NCBI GenBank assembly: GCA_944322725.1
Contig: CALUPU010000003.1
Coordinates: 124,001 to 188,000 of the forward strand
Direction of reading: 5' to 3'
DNA length: 64,000 nucleotides
Source of the DNA: Candidatus Gastranaerophilales bacterium
Lineage (GTDB): Bacteria; Cyanobacteriota; Vampirovibrionia; Gastranaerophilales; Gastranaerophilaceae
Part shown: positions 41,411-49,447 of the stretch, in pieces
Position numbering within the stretch: the first letter of the stretch is position 1
How the letters are laid out: each line of letters starts with the position of its first letter
Translations under genes and position numbers: made by a program
The notes under the pieces: generated by a model
What the model saw: only the letters and a program-made list of their open reading frames with translations
Databases searched by the model: none
What the model was told of the DNA's origin: nothing

Positions 41411-42172
41411 GTGCAAAACAGCTTAGATAATATAATGAAACTTATATACAATGCCCCTGTATGGGTACAGGAGGTTATTTATCTTGATATAAAGAAACAT
41501 CTTGATGAAAAGCTGGCATCTATTTCTCAACCCGATTGCGCATCGGAAAATTATACGGTATTTGTGCCGGAACTAACCTTCAAAGGCAAAAAAGAACTTC
41601 AAACGCATGAATGCAATCTGGATTTTAATATATATAAATATCTAAAATCTGTTGCTGAAGGACTCAGAGTTATTGATATTACATTGAATAATTTTTGGAC
41701 ACTCGAAGAATCATCACTTTATCTTGCAGAATGTTTGAAAAAAGAATTTATTAAGCCGATAACGGATAAAGTGCTTGCTGCTTCTGTCTTCTATCTTGCA
41801 GGAGAAATAAGAATCGGAGAGTATGTTAAAAGATTAAATAAAATTAATGTGGAAGAACTGGATGAAGTTTTGAGAAAACAAAAACAGCATAATCAAGAGA
41901 ATCCCGATGCAAAGATAAAAGTCGGAGAAATAATGGTAGACATGGGTTATGTTGCAAATAAAGATATTGATAAAATTTTATACATAAAAGACGAAGCTAA
42001 AAGAAGGTTTATTATATCAGGAGATGTCAAAACATCAGAACCTGCAGCAGATACAACCAATACAGAAAAGCTGCAGCAACTCACAAGCTTGAATCACAAA
42101 CTTGCTACAGAAAATAAACTTTTGAAAGATAAACTAAGAGCTGTTTTTAATATACAGAAGAAAAATAAATAA
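41411..42172 (+). CDS. Orphan with GspE-N/MshEN-like segment and coiled-coil tail
   Basis: 254 residues from the GTG at 41411, which has GGAG six bases upstream. Residues 20-155 are alpha/beta with no recognised family. About 165-195 (KIKVGEIMVDMGYVANKDID, then KILYIKDEAKRR) resembles the N-terminal domain of type II secretion/pilus ATPases that reads LGELLVxxGxITxxQLxxAL, a cyclic-di-GMP-binding fold in MshEN. The key Arg/Leu pattern is only partly kept. A C-terminal coiled coil ends it. Followed after 2 nt by the asparaginase gene, and divergent from the FlaG-like gene. Confidence 0.5.
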   Translation: MQNSLDNIMKLIYNAPVWVQEVIYLDIKKHLDEKLASISQPDCASENYTVFVPELTFKGKKELQTHECNLDFNIYKYLKSVAEGLRVIDITLNNFWTLEESSLYLAECLKKEFIKPITDKVLAASVFYLAGEIRIGEYVKRLNKINVEELDEVLRKQKQHNQENPDAKIKVGEIMVDMGYVANKDIDKILYIKDEAKRRFIISGDVKTSEPAADTTNTEKLQQLTSLNHKLATENKLLKDKLRAVFNIQKKNK

Positions 42173-42174
42173 TC

Positions 42175-43179
42175 ATGGAACTTAAACCCAAACTTCTTTT
42201 AGAACAAACAAGAAATAATCTTGTCGAACTTCAATTTTACGGCTGGATAGTTTTTTGTGACAGCAGAAAAAATATAAAAACACTTGGCGGCACAAACAGT
42301 TATCCCTTTTTTCACCGTTCCTGCGCAAAGCCATTTCAGGCAAGCATAATAAAAGATTTTAACACTAAAGAGTACTATTCTCTTACTGATAAAGAAATTG
42401 CGGTATGCTGTGCATCACATACAGGAGAGCCTGTACATCTTGAAATTTTAAAAGGTATTTTAGACAAAATAGGGTTAAGTGAAAAGGACTTGTTATGTCC
42501 TGTTATTGAACCATTAAACAAACAAGAGCAAAGACATTATGAAGGGAAATATTCTCCTCTTCATAACAACTGTTCGGGTAAACACACACTTATGCTTGCA
42601 GTGTGCAGACAAATGGGCTGGGATATAAAAACTTACATTGATATAAATCATCCGCTGCAAAAAGAAATTTACAAACAAATAAAATTGTTGTGCGAAACAG
42701 ATTCAGCAAAAGAGCTTCCTTTGTCTCTTGACGGCTGCCGCGCACCCGTGTGGGCAACATCGCTTGAAGAGTTAAGCAAAGGTTTTTACAATCTTTTCTG
42801 TACGGATGACTATCCTGATATCAAGCAGGCTTTTTTAAATAACCCATATCTTATCGGAGGAAGTGAACGACCCGATACTCAGATTATGCAGATGGGGCAG
42901 AACCTCATTGCAAAAGCAGGAGCAGGCGGGCTTTTGTGTGTTGCCAATACGGATACAAATGAAGTTCTGGTATTTAAAATAATTGATGCAAATATGAAAG
43001 CCAGAAGCATAATAGCAATCGATATTATGCAACAACTCGGCTGGATAAATACTAATTCCATAGCTAAAAAACTCCTTGAAAACTCTTTGAATAAAATCGT
43101 GACAACAGAAACAGGCGAAAATGTCGGAGAATATGTCTTGAATGCAAAAGCAGGATTATGGGCAAATAACCTGCGTTAA
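42175..43179 (+). CDS. L-asparaginase II family (thermolabile, Rhizobium-type)
   Basis: The 334-residue protein matches the asparaginase II family, unrelated to AnsA/AnsB; it hydrolyses asparagine to aspartate and ammonia. Motifs: FFHRSCAKPFQA, VCCASHTGEPVHLEIL, HNNCSGKHTLMLAVC (candidate Ser/Lys catalytic pair) and SLDGCRAPVWATS, where most members have DGCGAP, so Gly to Arg. The last region has GRSEVF-like and TGENVGEYVLNAKAG. Start 2 nt after the upstream gene. Convergent with the SASQAR-motif gene (2-nt gap). Confidence 0.88.
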   Translation: MELKPKLLLEQTRNNLVELQFYGWIVFCDSRKNIKTLGGTNSYPFFHRSCAKPFQASIIKDFNTKEYYSLTDKEIAVCCASHTGEPVHLEILKGILDKIGLSEKDLLCPVIEPLNKQEQRHYEGKYSPLHNNCSGKHTLMLAVCRQMGWDIKTYIDINHPLQKEIYKQIKLLCETDSAKELPLSLDGCRAPVWATSLEELSKGFYNLFCTDDYPDIKQAFLNNPYLIGGSERPDTQIMQMGQNLIAKAGAGGLLCVANTDTNEVLVFKIIDANMKARSIIAIDIMQQLGWINTNSIAKKLLENSLNKIVTTETGENVGEYVLNAKAGLWANNLR

Positions 43180-43181
43180 TT

Positions 43182-43856
43182 TTAACCAAAGGTTTTAAAT
43201 GTTTCTTCGATATTCTTATCTATAACTTTTTTTACAGAATCCATTTCTGTTTCAATTGCTTTTTGCTCTGTTGAAAGCTGCTGAATTTCCATGTCAAATT
43301 TCTTATCTATTCTCTCAAGCTTTTCGACAGTAGCTTCATACTCAGCATTTGCAATCGCATAATCACCGGCATCTACTCCCTGATAAATCTGTGCAGAACC
43401 ATCTAATGACATATCAACAAGATGACCGTCCTCATCATAAGATTGAATAGCCCAGTTACCGGTCTTGAGATTATTTTCGAAATAATCCGCCTGCTTACAA
43501 TAAGGTTCTATTGCATAATCAGCAGGAGTTTTATCATCCGGCATAGGGTCAGGCAGTGCAGGAACAACTTCTCGACCGTAAGAATCTCTTACACGCAGTC
43601 CCATCCCGCCGTCTTCAAGAGAACTTGTTACGATACTGTACGACAATCTCGGTAAATCGCTTGAAGCAGAACCTGAGCCGTCTTTAGAATAGTAAAGATG
43701 CTGAACATTCATTCCGTTGCTCCACAGCGCAGCCTCATCATCCAGCTGGTTAGCAAGCATAAGTTTCTGCTGTGTAAGCTGTTGAATTTGAAATTCAACA
43801 TTGTTCTTTCTTGCTGTTAAGCACAGGTAACGTGCCTGTGATGCTGACATGCCCAT
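43182..43856 (-). CDS. SASQAR-motif helical protein, hook/needle-like architecture
   Basis: 224 residues starting MGMSASQARYLCLTARKNNV, then EFQIQQLTQQKLMLANQ. A beta-rich, acidic middle (55-160) and a C-terminal helix pair (LERIDKKFDMEIQQLSTEQKA, then SVKKVIDKNIEETFKTF) complete it. Helix-beta-helix with coiled ends recalls flagellar axial and needle proteins. I recall similar N- and C-termini in unannotated proteins of gut bacteria; no characterised function. No signal peptide, so if exported it needs a nonclassical route. Start after AAGGAG at 10 nt. Confidence 0.6.
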   Translation of the reverse strand: MGMSASQARYLCLTARKNNVEFQIQQLTQQKLMLANQLDDEAALWSNGMNVQHLYYSKDGSGSASSDLPRLSYSIVTSSLEDGGMGLRVRDSYGREVVPALPDPMPDDKTPADYAIEPYCKQADYFENNLKTGNWAIQSYDEDGHLVDMSLDGSAQIYQGVDAGDYAIANAEYEATVEKLERIDKKFDMEIQQLSTEQKAIETEMDSVKKVIDKNIEETFKTFG

Positions 43857-44023
43857 AATCTGATACTCCTTTTTACATATAAGTTATCGGTGTTTTAAGC
43901 ATAATCTTTAGGTTTTTAAATAAAGTTTTAACAAATATTTACATTTTGGTATCATACACTACCAATTTTCAGATATAATTATAAATATTGAATAGTAAAT
44001 ATTAGGGGCAGAAATAGAGAAGT

Positions 44024-45487
44024 ATGGAAGAATTACTGAAAAAGACCGCAGCAGAGCAGAAAAAGGCTCTTTTGAATAAAGAAATTTCCGCTGTAGAACT
44101 GGTAAATGCAGAATATGAAAGAATTGCACAAGTTGATGACAAACTCGGTGCATTCAATTCATTATGTAAAGAACAGGCAATTGAAACAGCAAAAGAAGTT
44201 GATAAAAAAATTGCAGCAGGTGAAGAATTGCCTGCACTTGCAGGTATACCGCTTGCATTAAAAGATAACATCAACCTTAAAGATACAAAAACAACAGCAT
44301 CAAGTAAAATTTTGGAAAATTTTGTTTCGCCCTATGATGCTACGGTTGTTAAAAAGTTAAAAGAAAACATGATTCCCATTCTTGGTAAAGTTAACCTTGA
44401 TGAATTTGCAATGGGTTCTTCAACGGAAAACTCCGCTTTTAAAATTACAAGAAACCCCTGGGATACCAACAAAGTTCCGGGCGGCAGTTCAGGCGGCTCA
44501 GCTGCATCAGTAGCAGGTTTTGAAGCAGCTATATCACTGGGTTCTGATACAGGCGGAAGTATTCGTCTTCCTGCAAGTTTTTGCGGTATTGTCGGTATGA
44601 AGCCGACTTATGGAAGAGTTTCCAGATACGGGCTTATTGCATTTGCTTCATCACTGGATCAGATTGGTCCTTTTGCAAGAAGTGTAAAAGATGCAGCACT
44701 TTTATTAGAAGCAATCAGCGGACATGACTCGCATGATTCCACATCTTTGGATATACCTGTTCCTGCTTTTTCAAAAGCACTTAATAAAGACATCAAAGGT
44801 TCACGCGTAGGTGTTATAAAAGAACTGCTTGCAGAAGGTGTATCACCTGATGTTAAAAAAGCGGTAGAAACGGCTATACAAACCTACAAAAATCTCGGAG
44901 CAGAAATTGTAGAAGTTTCTCTGCCTCTTCTGGAGTATTCTATCGGAGTATATTATATACTTGCTACAGCAGAGGCAAGTTCAAACCTTGCAAGATTTGA
45001 CGGTGTAAAATACGGACACAGAACAAAGGATCCGAAAAATCTCCTTGAAATGTATACAAAAACAAGAGCAGAGGGTTTTGGCGACGAAGTAAAAAGAAGA
45101 ATAATGCTCGGAACTTATGCGCTGAGTGCAGGCTATTACGATGCCTACTATAAAAAAGCACAACAGCTGAGACGACTTATTAAAGAAGACTTTGACAGAG
45201 CATTTGAAAAAGCCGATATACTTATATCACCAACCTGCCCGAACACAGCTTTTGAAATCGGCTCAAAAATTGAAGATCCGCTGAGTATGTACCTGACAGA
45301 CATTGGTACAATCAGTGCAAATCTTGCAGGTATTCCGGGTATGAGTATTCCTTGCGGGTATGATTGCGATGGTATGCCTATAGGCTTACAAATACTTGCA
45401 CCTGCATTGAAAGAAGAAACTTTGTTCAATCTGGCATATAATTTTGAACAGGCAACAGATTTTCATAAAGTACAACCCAATCTGTAA
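44024..45487 (+). CDS. gatA: Asp/Glu-tRNA amidotransferase subunit A
   Basis: The amidase subunit of GatCAB releases ammonia from glutamine for amidation of Glu-tRNA-Gln or Asp-tRNA-Asn. The catalytic Ser-Ser-Lys triad is intact: PLALKDNI (Lys near 83), GGSSGGSAASVA (about 156-167) and SDTGGSIRLPASF (nucleophile Ser). 487 residues, usual length. GatC lies about 18 kb away at 61914 and gatB is not seen, so the complex is encoded at separate sites. GAGAAG precedes the ATG. Confidence 0.97.
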   Translation: MEELLKKTAAEQKKALLNKEISAVELVNAEYERIAQVDDKLGAFNSLCKEQAIETAKEVDKKIAAGEELPALAGIPLALKDNINLKDTKTTASSKILENFVSPYDATVVKKLKENMIPILGKVNLDEFAMGSSTENSAFKITRNPWDTNKVPGGSSGGSAASVAGFEAAISLGSDTGGSIRLPASFCGIVGMKPTYGRVSRYGLIAFASSLDQIGPFARSVKDAALLLEAISGHDSHDSTSLDIPVPAFSKALNKDIKGSRVGVIKELLAEGVSPDVKKAVETAIQTYKNLGAEIVEVSLPLLEYSIGVYYILATAEASSNLARFDGVKYGHRTKDPKNLLEMYTKTRAEGFGDEVKRRIMLGTYALSAGYYDAYYKKAQQLRRLIKEDFDRAFEKADILISPTCPNTAFEIGSKIEDPLSMYLTDIGTISANLAGIPGMSIPCGYDCDGMPIGLQILAPALKEETLFNLAYNFEQATDFHKVQPNL

Positions 45488-45510
45488 TTAAAGAAAAAAT
45501 TGGAGATAAA

Positions 45511-46353
45511 ATGAAAAAATTATTAACTATTCTAGCTTTGACTTTACTTCTGACAACAGGAGCAAACTGCGCTTTAGCCTATTCGACAGAAGGCGCAATG
45601 TACTACAACGAAGGTCTTGATTTTTATTCAAGAGGTGAATATGGCAAGGCTATTCAATCTTTCAAAACAGCTGTAGAAAAAGACCCTGATTTTGTAGATG
45701 CATATTACAATCTCGGTTCTTTATACGAATTTTTAAAAAGTAACCAGTCTGCTATAGCTGCTTATTCAAAAATTTATCAATTAGACCCAAATGACAAAGA
45801 AACCGTGTACAAACTGGCAGAACTTTATTACAAAGTCGGAAATACGGAAAGAGCACTTTTTTATGTAAACAAAATTACAGAAAAAGACGACATGTATGCA
45901 AAAGCCAAAAGTTTAAAAAATCAAATTGTGTTGACAGCACAAAAAGCTGCTGCTAAAAATGCACTTTCAACAACAAATTCTGCAATTGCACAGAACAGAA
46001 GCATTGTAGACAAATTTTCAGGTCCTACCGGTCTTGCAGTAGACTCAAAAGGAGTCTTATATGTTGCAAGTTACACAGACAACTGCATATACAAGGTTAT
46101 GCCTAACGGGCAAAGCCAGCTTTATACAAAAAATCCTGCATTGGGCGGTCCGATTGGTCTTGCTTTTGACTCTATGGACAACCTGTATGTTGCAAACTAT
46201 GCAAAAAACAATATTTTAAAAATTAACAAAGCAGGTCAGGTTTATACATTTATGACAAATATTACCAATCCGTATTATCTTATTATCAAAGGCAACTTTA
46301 TGTACATAACGGAACAGGGTAACAATACTGTTGTAAGATACAAGTTGTATTAA
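45511..46353 (+). CDS. Secreted TPR-NHL protein
   Basis: 280 residues. A signal peptide (1-23, LTTGANCALA) leads to three TPR units (GLDFYSRGEYGKAIQSFKTA, YYNLGSLYEFLKSNQSAIAA and YKLAELYYKVGNTERALFYV), a helical linker and three NHL-type propeller repeats (GPTGLAVDSKGVLYVASYTD, GPIGLAFDSMDNLYVANYAK and PYYLIIKGNFMYITEQGNN). Only half a propeller, so it may dimerise or pack on the TPR. Probably a periplasmic protein-interaction scaffold. TTGGAG precedes the ATG. Follows gatA by 23 nt. Confidence 0.8.
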   Translation: MKKLLTILALTLLLTTGANCALAYSTEGAMYYNEGLDFYSRGEYGKAIQSFKTAVEKDPDFVDAYYNLGSLYEFLKSNQSAIAAYSKIYQLDPNDKETVYKLAELYYKVGNTERALFYVNKITEKDDMYAKAKSLKNQIVLTAQKAAAKNALSTTNSAIAQNRSIVDKFSGPTGLAVDSKGVLYVASYTDNCIYKVMPNGQSQLYTKNPALGGPIGLAFDSMDNLYVANYAKNNILKINKAGQVYTFMTNITNPYYLIIKGNFMYITEQGNNTVVRYKLY

Positions 46354-46371
46354 TAAATGATTTAAAACCAC

Positions 46372-46400
46372 AAAAAGACCGGTTTAATACCGGTCTTTTT
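46372..46400 (+). terminator. Intrinsic terminator
   Basis: AAAAAGACCGGT (46372-46383) pairs with ACCGGTCTTTTT (46389-46400). It ends the gatA-TPR/NHL unit just before MITE copy 2. Confidence 0.92.
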
Positions 46401-46413
46401 ATTTGTTTATTTA

Positions 46414-46913
46414 ATATTGATAATATGTATTATGTAAAAATACCAGTCCTTATTCCGGTCAGAAATTTTATTTCAAATCCAGATACTTCGCTTTTAGTCC
46501 AACTAATCTGTCTTACTCGTTCGCCTTAAACGGCATTACGGCTTCTGCCTTTGCATAAGCCTTCAGCCTCGGCTCACTCGCGCTCAACTACAGGCTCGCG
46601 AACTCGGTTGTTACACAGCCTCAGACACACTCGCCTTGAAGTTGTTTCGATAAGTTGTTAAATCTCTATACGGCAAGTAAAAACTTCGTTTTTAACTTTG
46701 CCTGCCTCTAAAAAATAATAATTAATTATTTTTTTAGAGTTCTTGTATAAGATTTTCAATAAAACTTCTGACCTTAAACAAGAAATAAAGGAGGCATAAG
46801 GTGTTTGCTTCGGAGTGACTTAAAATCCTACCCGCAAGGGCGGATTTTTCGGAACGAAGAAGTAAATTCCTTATGCCTCCTCAAAACAAACCTTTTACAT
46901 AATAAATATTATC
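46414..46913. mobile_element. MITE-like element, copy 2 (500 bp)
   Basis: Terminal inverted repeats of 26 bp with one mismatch (46414-46439 and 46888-46913, counting the conserved AT-rich border). The interior is almost identical to copy 1 at 38578-39093 in the same orientation, minus about 20 nt. The same palindrome and GGCATAAGG / CCTTATGCC hairpin are present. No reading frame. Confidence 0.8.
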
Positions 46914-46938
46914 AATATATCCAATTTTTGTTTATAAT
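46913..46938 (+). promoter_or_regulatory. mnmA promoter adjoining the MITE end
   Basis: TATAAT (46933-46938) ends six bases before the mnmA ATG, with no ribosome site. The only -35-like hexamer at suitable spacing, TTATCA, lies at the right end of MITE copy 2 (spacer about 18 nt). Confidence 0.5.
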
Positions 46939-46944
46939 AGACCT

Positions 46945-48006
46945 ATGAACACACAGGGGAAAAAAGTTAAAGTTGCCGTTGGATTATCCGGCGGACTGGA
47001 CAGCAGTGTAACCTGCTTTCTACTAAAACAGCAGGGCTATGATGTTGTAGCAATAACCGTAAAAATGGTCAACGATGCAAAGTTTGAACAAATAGCAAAA
47101 AACGCAAAAGCTGTAGCAGACAAAATAGGGATTCCCCATTATGTTCTGGATTTGAGCAAAGAATTCAAAAATGACGTTATAGATTATTTCGTGGAATCTT
47201 ACAAAAAAGGTGAAACGCCAAATCCCTGCATAATGTGCAATAGAACTATCAAATGGGGGCGACTGTTTGATTTTGCAATAAATGAACTGGGTTGTGACTA
47301 TGTATCATCAGGTCACTATGCACGAATAGTGGATGATAACGGGATAAAAAAAATGTATCCCGCAAAAGATTTAAAAAAAGACCAGCAATACTATCTTTTC
47401 GAACTTGATCAAAATCATTTGCAAAAAATTATGTTCCCGTTATGTGAATATGTAAAAGATGATATAAGACGAATAGCTGCGGAAAATGACCTGCCGTCTA
47501 AATCCTCCAAAGAAAGTCAGGATATCTGTTTTATAACAAAACCAATGACTACTAAAAAATACATAACGAAAAAATTCGGTTTAAAAAAAGGTGATTTTGT
47601 ATTTATTAAAACAGGCGAAAAAGTAGGAACCCATGAAGGATTTTACCAGTACACAATAGGTCAGAGAAAAGGCATAGGTATTGCGTGGGAAGAACCTTTA
47701 TACGTGGTAAAACTTGACGCCGGTAAAAATATCGTATATGTAGGTACTAAAGATGACCTATACGGCAAAGAATTAAAAATACATGACATTCGATTCCAGT
47801 ATCCTTTTGATAAAAATCAATTTGAAGCAAATGTCAAAATCCGCTACAATATGGAAGCACAACCGGCTGTTGTTTTTGTAAATTGGGACACAAAAACAGG
47901 AAAAATTATTTTTGACAATCCTGTTGCTTCCGTGACAAAAGGTCAAGCAGCTGTATTTTACTCGAAAAAAGACAACCACCTTATCGGAGGCGGATGGATT
48001 GACTGA
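46945..48006 (+). CDS. mnmA: tRNA-specific 2-thiouridylase MnmA
   Basis: MnmA makes s2U34 in tRNA-Lys, Glu and Gln. PP-loop SGGLDSSVT (16-24), NPCIMCNRTIKWG with the first catalytic Cys, SGHYARI, and KSSKESQDICF with the second Cys. The 353-residue length is typical. Leaderless start is predicted. Its last codons overlap the first of hydE by 8 nt. Confidence 0.96.
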   Translation: MNTQGKKVKVAVGLSGGLDSSVTCFLLKQQGYDVVAITVKMVNDAKFEQIAKNAKAVADKIGIPHYVLDLSKEFKNDVIDYFVESYKKGETPNPCIMCNRTIKWGRLFDFAINELGCDYVSSGHYARIVDDNGIKKMYPAKDLKKDQQYYLFELDQNHLQKIMFPLCEYVKDDIRRIAAENDLPSKSSKESQDICFITKPMTTKKYITKKFGLKKGDFVFIKTGEKVGTHEGFYQYTIGQRKGIGIAWEEPLYVVKLDAGKNIVYVGTKDDLYGKELKIHDIRFQYPFDKNQFEANVKIRYNMEAQPAVVFVNWDTKTGKIIFDNPVASVTKGQAAVFYSKKDNHLIGGGWID

Positions 48007-49039
48007 AACATTTGAAATTATAGAAAAAGCAGTACAATCTCATTCACTTACAAGAGAAGAGATTTCTGTTATATTAAAAGATGATTCAATTAACGACTTT
48101 TTATTTAAAGCGGCAGATAAAGTAAGGCAGAAATATGTAGGTGATGAAGTTCATCTGAGAGGATTGATTGAATTTTCGAATATTTGCCGCTGCAATTGTA
48201 AATACTGCGGCTTGAGAAAAGATAACAACCTTGTAAAAAGGTACAGAATGGATATTAAAGAAATTCTGAACCTCGCACAAAGAGCAAAGCAATACGGCTA
48301 CAGAACAATTGTGCTGCAATCAGGAGAAGATGCTTTTTTTTCAAAAGAAAAAATGTGTGAAATCATAAAAGAAATAAAAAAACTAGACTTTGCAATAACT
48401 TTAAGTATTGGAGAAAAAACATTTGAGGAATACAAAGCATACAAAGCTGCGGGTGCTGACAGATATCTTCTAAGAATAGAAACCACAGATAAAAATCTGT
48501 ATGAAAAAATGCATCCGTCAATGTCTTTTGATAATCGTGTAAGATGTCTGTATGATTTAAAAAAAGCAGGTTTTGAAACAGGTACGGGCTGTCTTGTCGG
48601 CTTGCCTTCACAGACAATAGAGTCACTTGCTGATGATATACTCTTTTTTAAAGAACTTGACGCGGACATGATAGGGTTAGGTCCTTTTATTCCAAATCCG
48701 CAGACGCCTCTGAAAGATGAAACGGCAGGTGATTTAATACTGTCAATAAAGGTAATGGCAGTTACAAGACTGCTTCTGCCGGACATTAATATTCCGGCAA
48801 CAACAGCAATGGAAACACTGCAGCCGGACGGCAGGATAATGGCATTAAAAAGCGGAGCAAACGTAGTTATGCCGAACGTAACCTGTGAAGATTGCAAACA
48901 AAAATATGAAATTTATCCGGGCAAAGCAGGTCTTAACAACTCTCCCGAAGAATATAAGAGAGTCATCACATCAAAAATTGAAGCAATCGGCAGAACTATC
49001 TCTGACGGATACGGTTTTAGAACTTCAAGGCTAAATTGA
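47999..49039 (+). CDS. hydE: [FeFe]-hydrogenase maturation radical SAM protein HydE
   Basis: HydE builds part of the H-cluster di-iron site of [FeFe] hydrogenase. FSNICRCNCKYCGLRKDNN holds the CxxxCxxC radical-SAM cluster (with a preceding Cys). Then VLQSGEDAFF, LSIGEKTFEEYKAYKAAGAD, RYLLRIETTD and GLGPFIPNPQTPLK match the family. 346 residues. TTG start inside mnmA, with GGAGG upstream. HydF, HydG and the hydrogenase are not in the window. The 3' end converges with the orphan at 49031. Confidence 0.93.
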   Translation: MTETFEIIEKAVQSHSLTREEISVILKDDSINDFLFKAADKVRQKYVGDEVHLRGLIEFSNICRCNCKYCGLRKDNNLVKRYRMDIKEILNLAQRAKQYGYRTIVLQSGEDAFFSKEKMCEIIKEIKKLDFAITLSIGEKTFEEYKAYKAAGADRYLLRIETTDKNLYEKMHPSMSFDNRVRCLYDLKKAGFETGTGCLVGLPSQTIESLADDILFFKELDADMIGLGPFIPNPQTPLKDETAGDLILSIKVMAVTRLLLPDINIPATTAMETLQPDGRIMALKSGANVVMPNVTCEDCKQKYEIYPGKAGLNNSPEEYKRVITSKIEAIGRTISDGYGFRTSRLN

Positions 49040-49444
49040 GCCGAACTTTATACCGTTGTCATTGAGAAAATCAAATAAGGCTTTTTGTGTTTTTGTATCA
49101 CGAAGAAGAGATTCTATCGCATTTTTATCGCCTTTTGAATATGTCATATCGACTTTTTTGCCTTCTTTAGGATTATTGAAAAAGAAAGACAAAAACCAAT
49201 TTTTTCTTTTCTTTTCTACAACCACTGTCGCAACTTCATCAGCATTGCTGATTACTTCTTTTGCAACCTTACCAGGAACAGACATCTCAGGAATTTTCGG
49301 TACTTCTGTTCTCAGGTACTTAAATGTATCTTTAATAACAACGGGCATTGCTTCTCTTGCACCGCAAAATGCAGGTCTGTTCATGTATGTTTTATTATAA
49401 TTGCCCTTGTTATAGTTTGGATGTGTAAATAGTGCAACTTTCAT
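49031..49444 (-). CDS. Orphan with N-terminal AFCGARE motif
   Basis: 137 residues, no recognised family. The N-terminus MKVALFTHPNYNKGNYNKTY then MNRPAFCGARE places an aromatic-x-Gly/Ala motif near residue 25, similar in place to SFKA/SFKG of the other orphans. A beta/alpha core with KKVDMTYSKGDKNAIESLL and a C-terminal helix follow; a basic-aromatic patch KRKNWFLSFFFNNPKEGKK sits in the middle. No signal or membrane segment. Overlaps hydE by 9 nt at the 3' end. Only 3 nt separate it from the RelA/SpoT-like gene upstream on the same strand, so the two form one unit. Confidence 0.6.
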   Translation of the reverse strand: MKVALFTHPNYNKGNYNKTYMNRPAFCGAREAMPVVIKDTFKYLRTEVPKIPEMSVPGKVAKEVISNADEVATVVVEKKRKNWFLSFFFNNPKEGKKVDMTYSKGDKNAIESLLRDTKTQKALFDFLNDNGIKFGSI

Positions 49445-49447
49445 TAT

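Noticed and set aside
48298-48897. A 199-codon frame antisense to hydE.
   Set aside because: Inside hydE on the other strand, Ser/Ile/Phe-rich composition typical of antisense of a coding strand here, no ribosome site.
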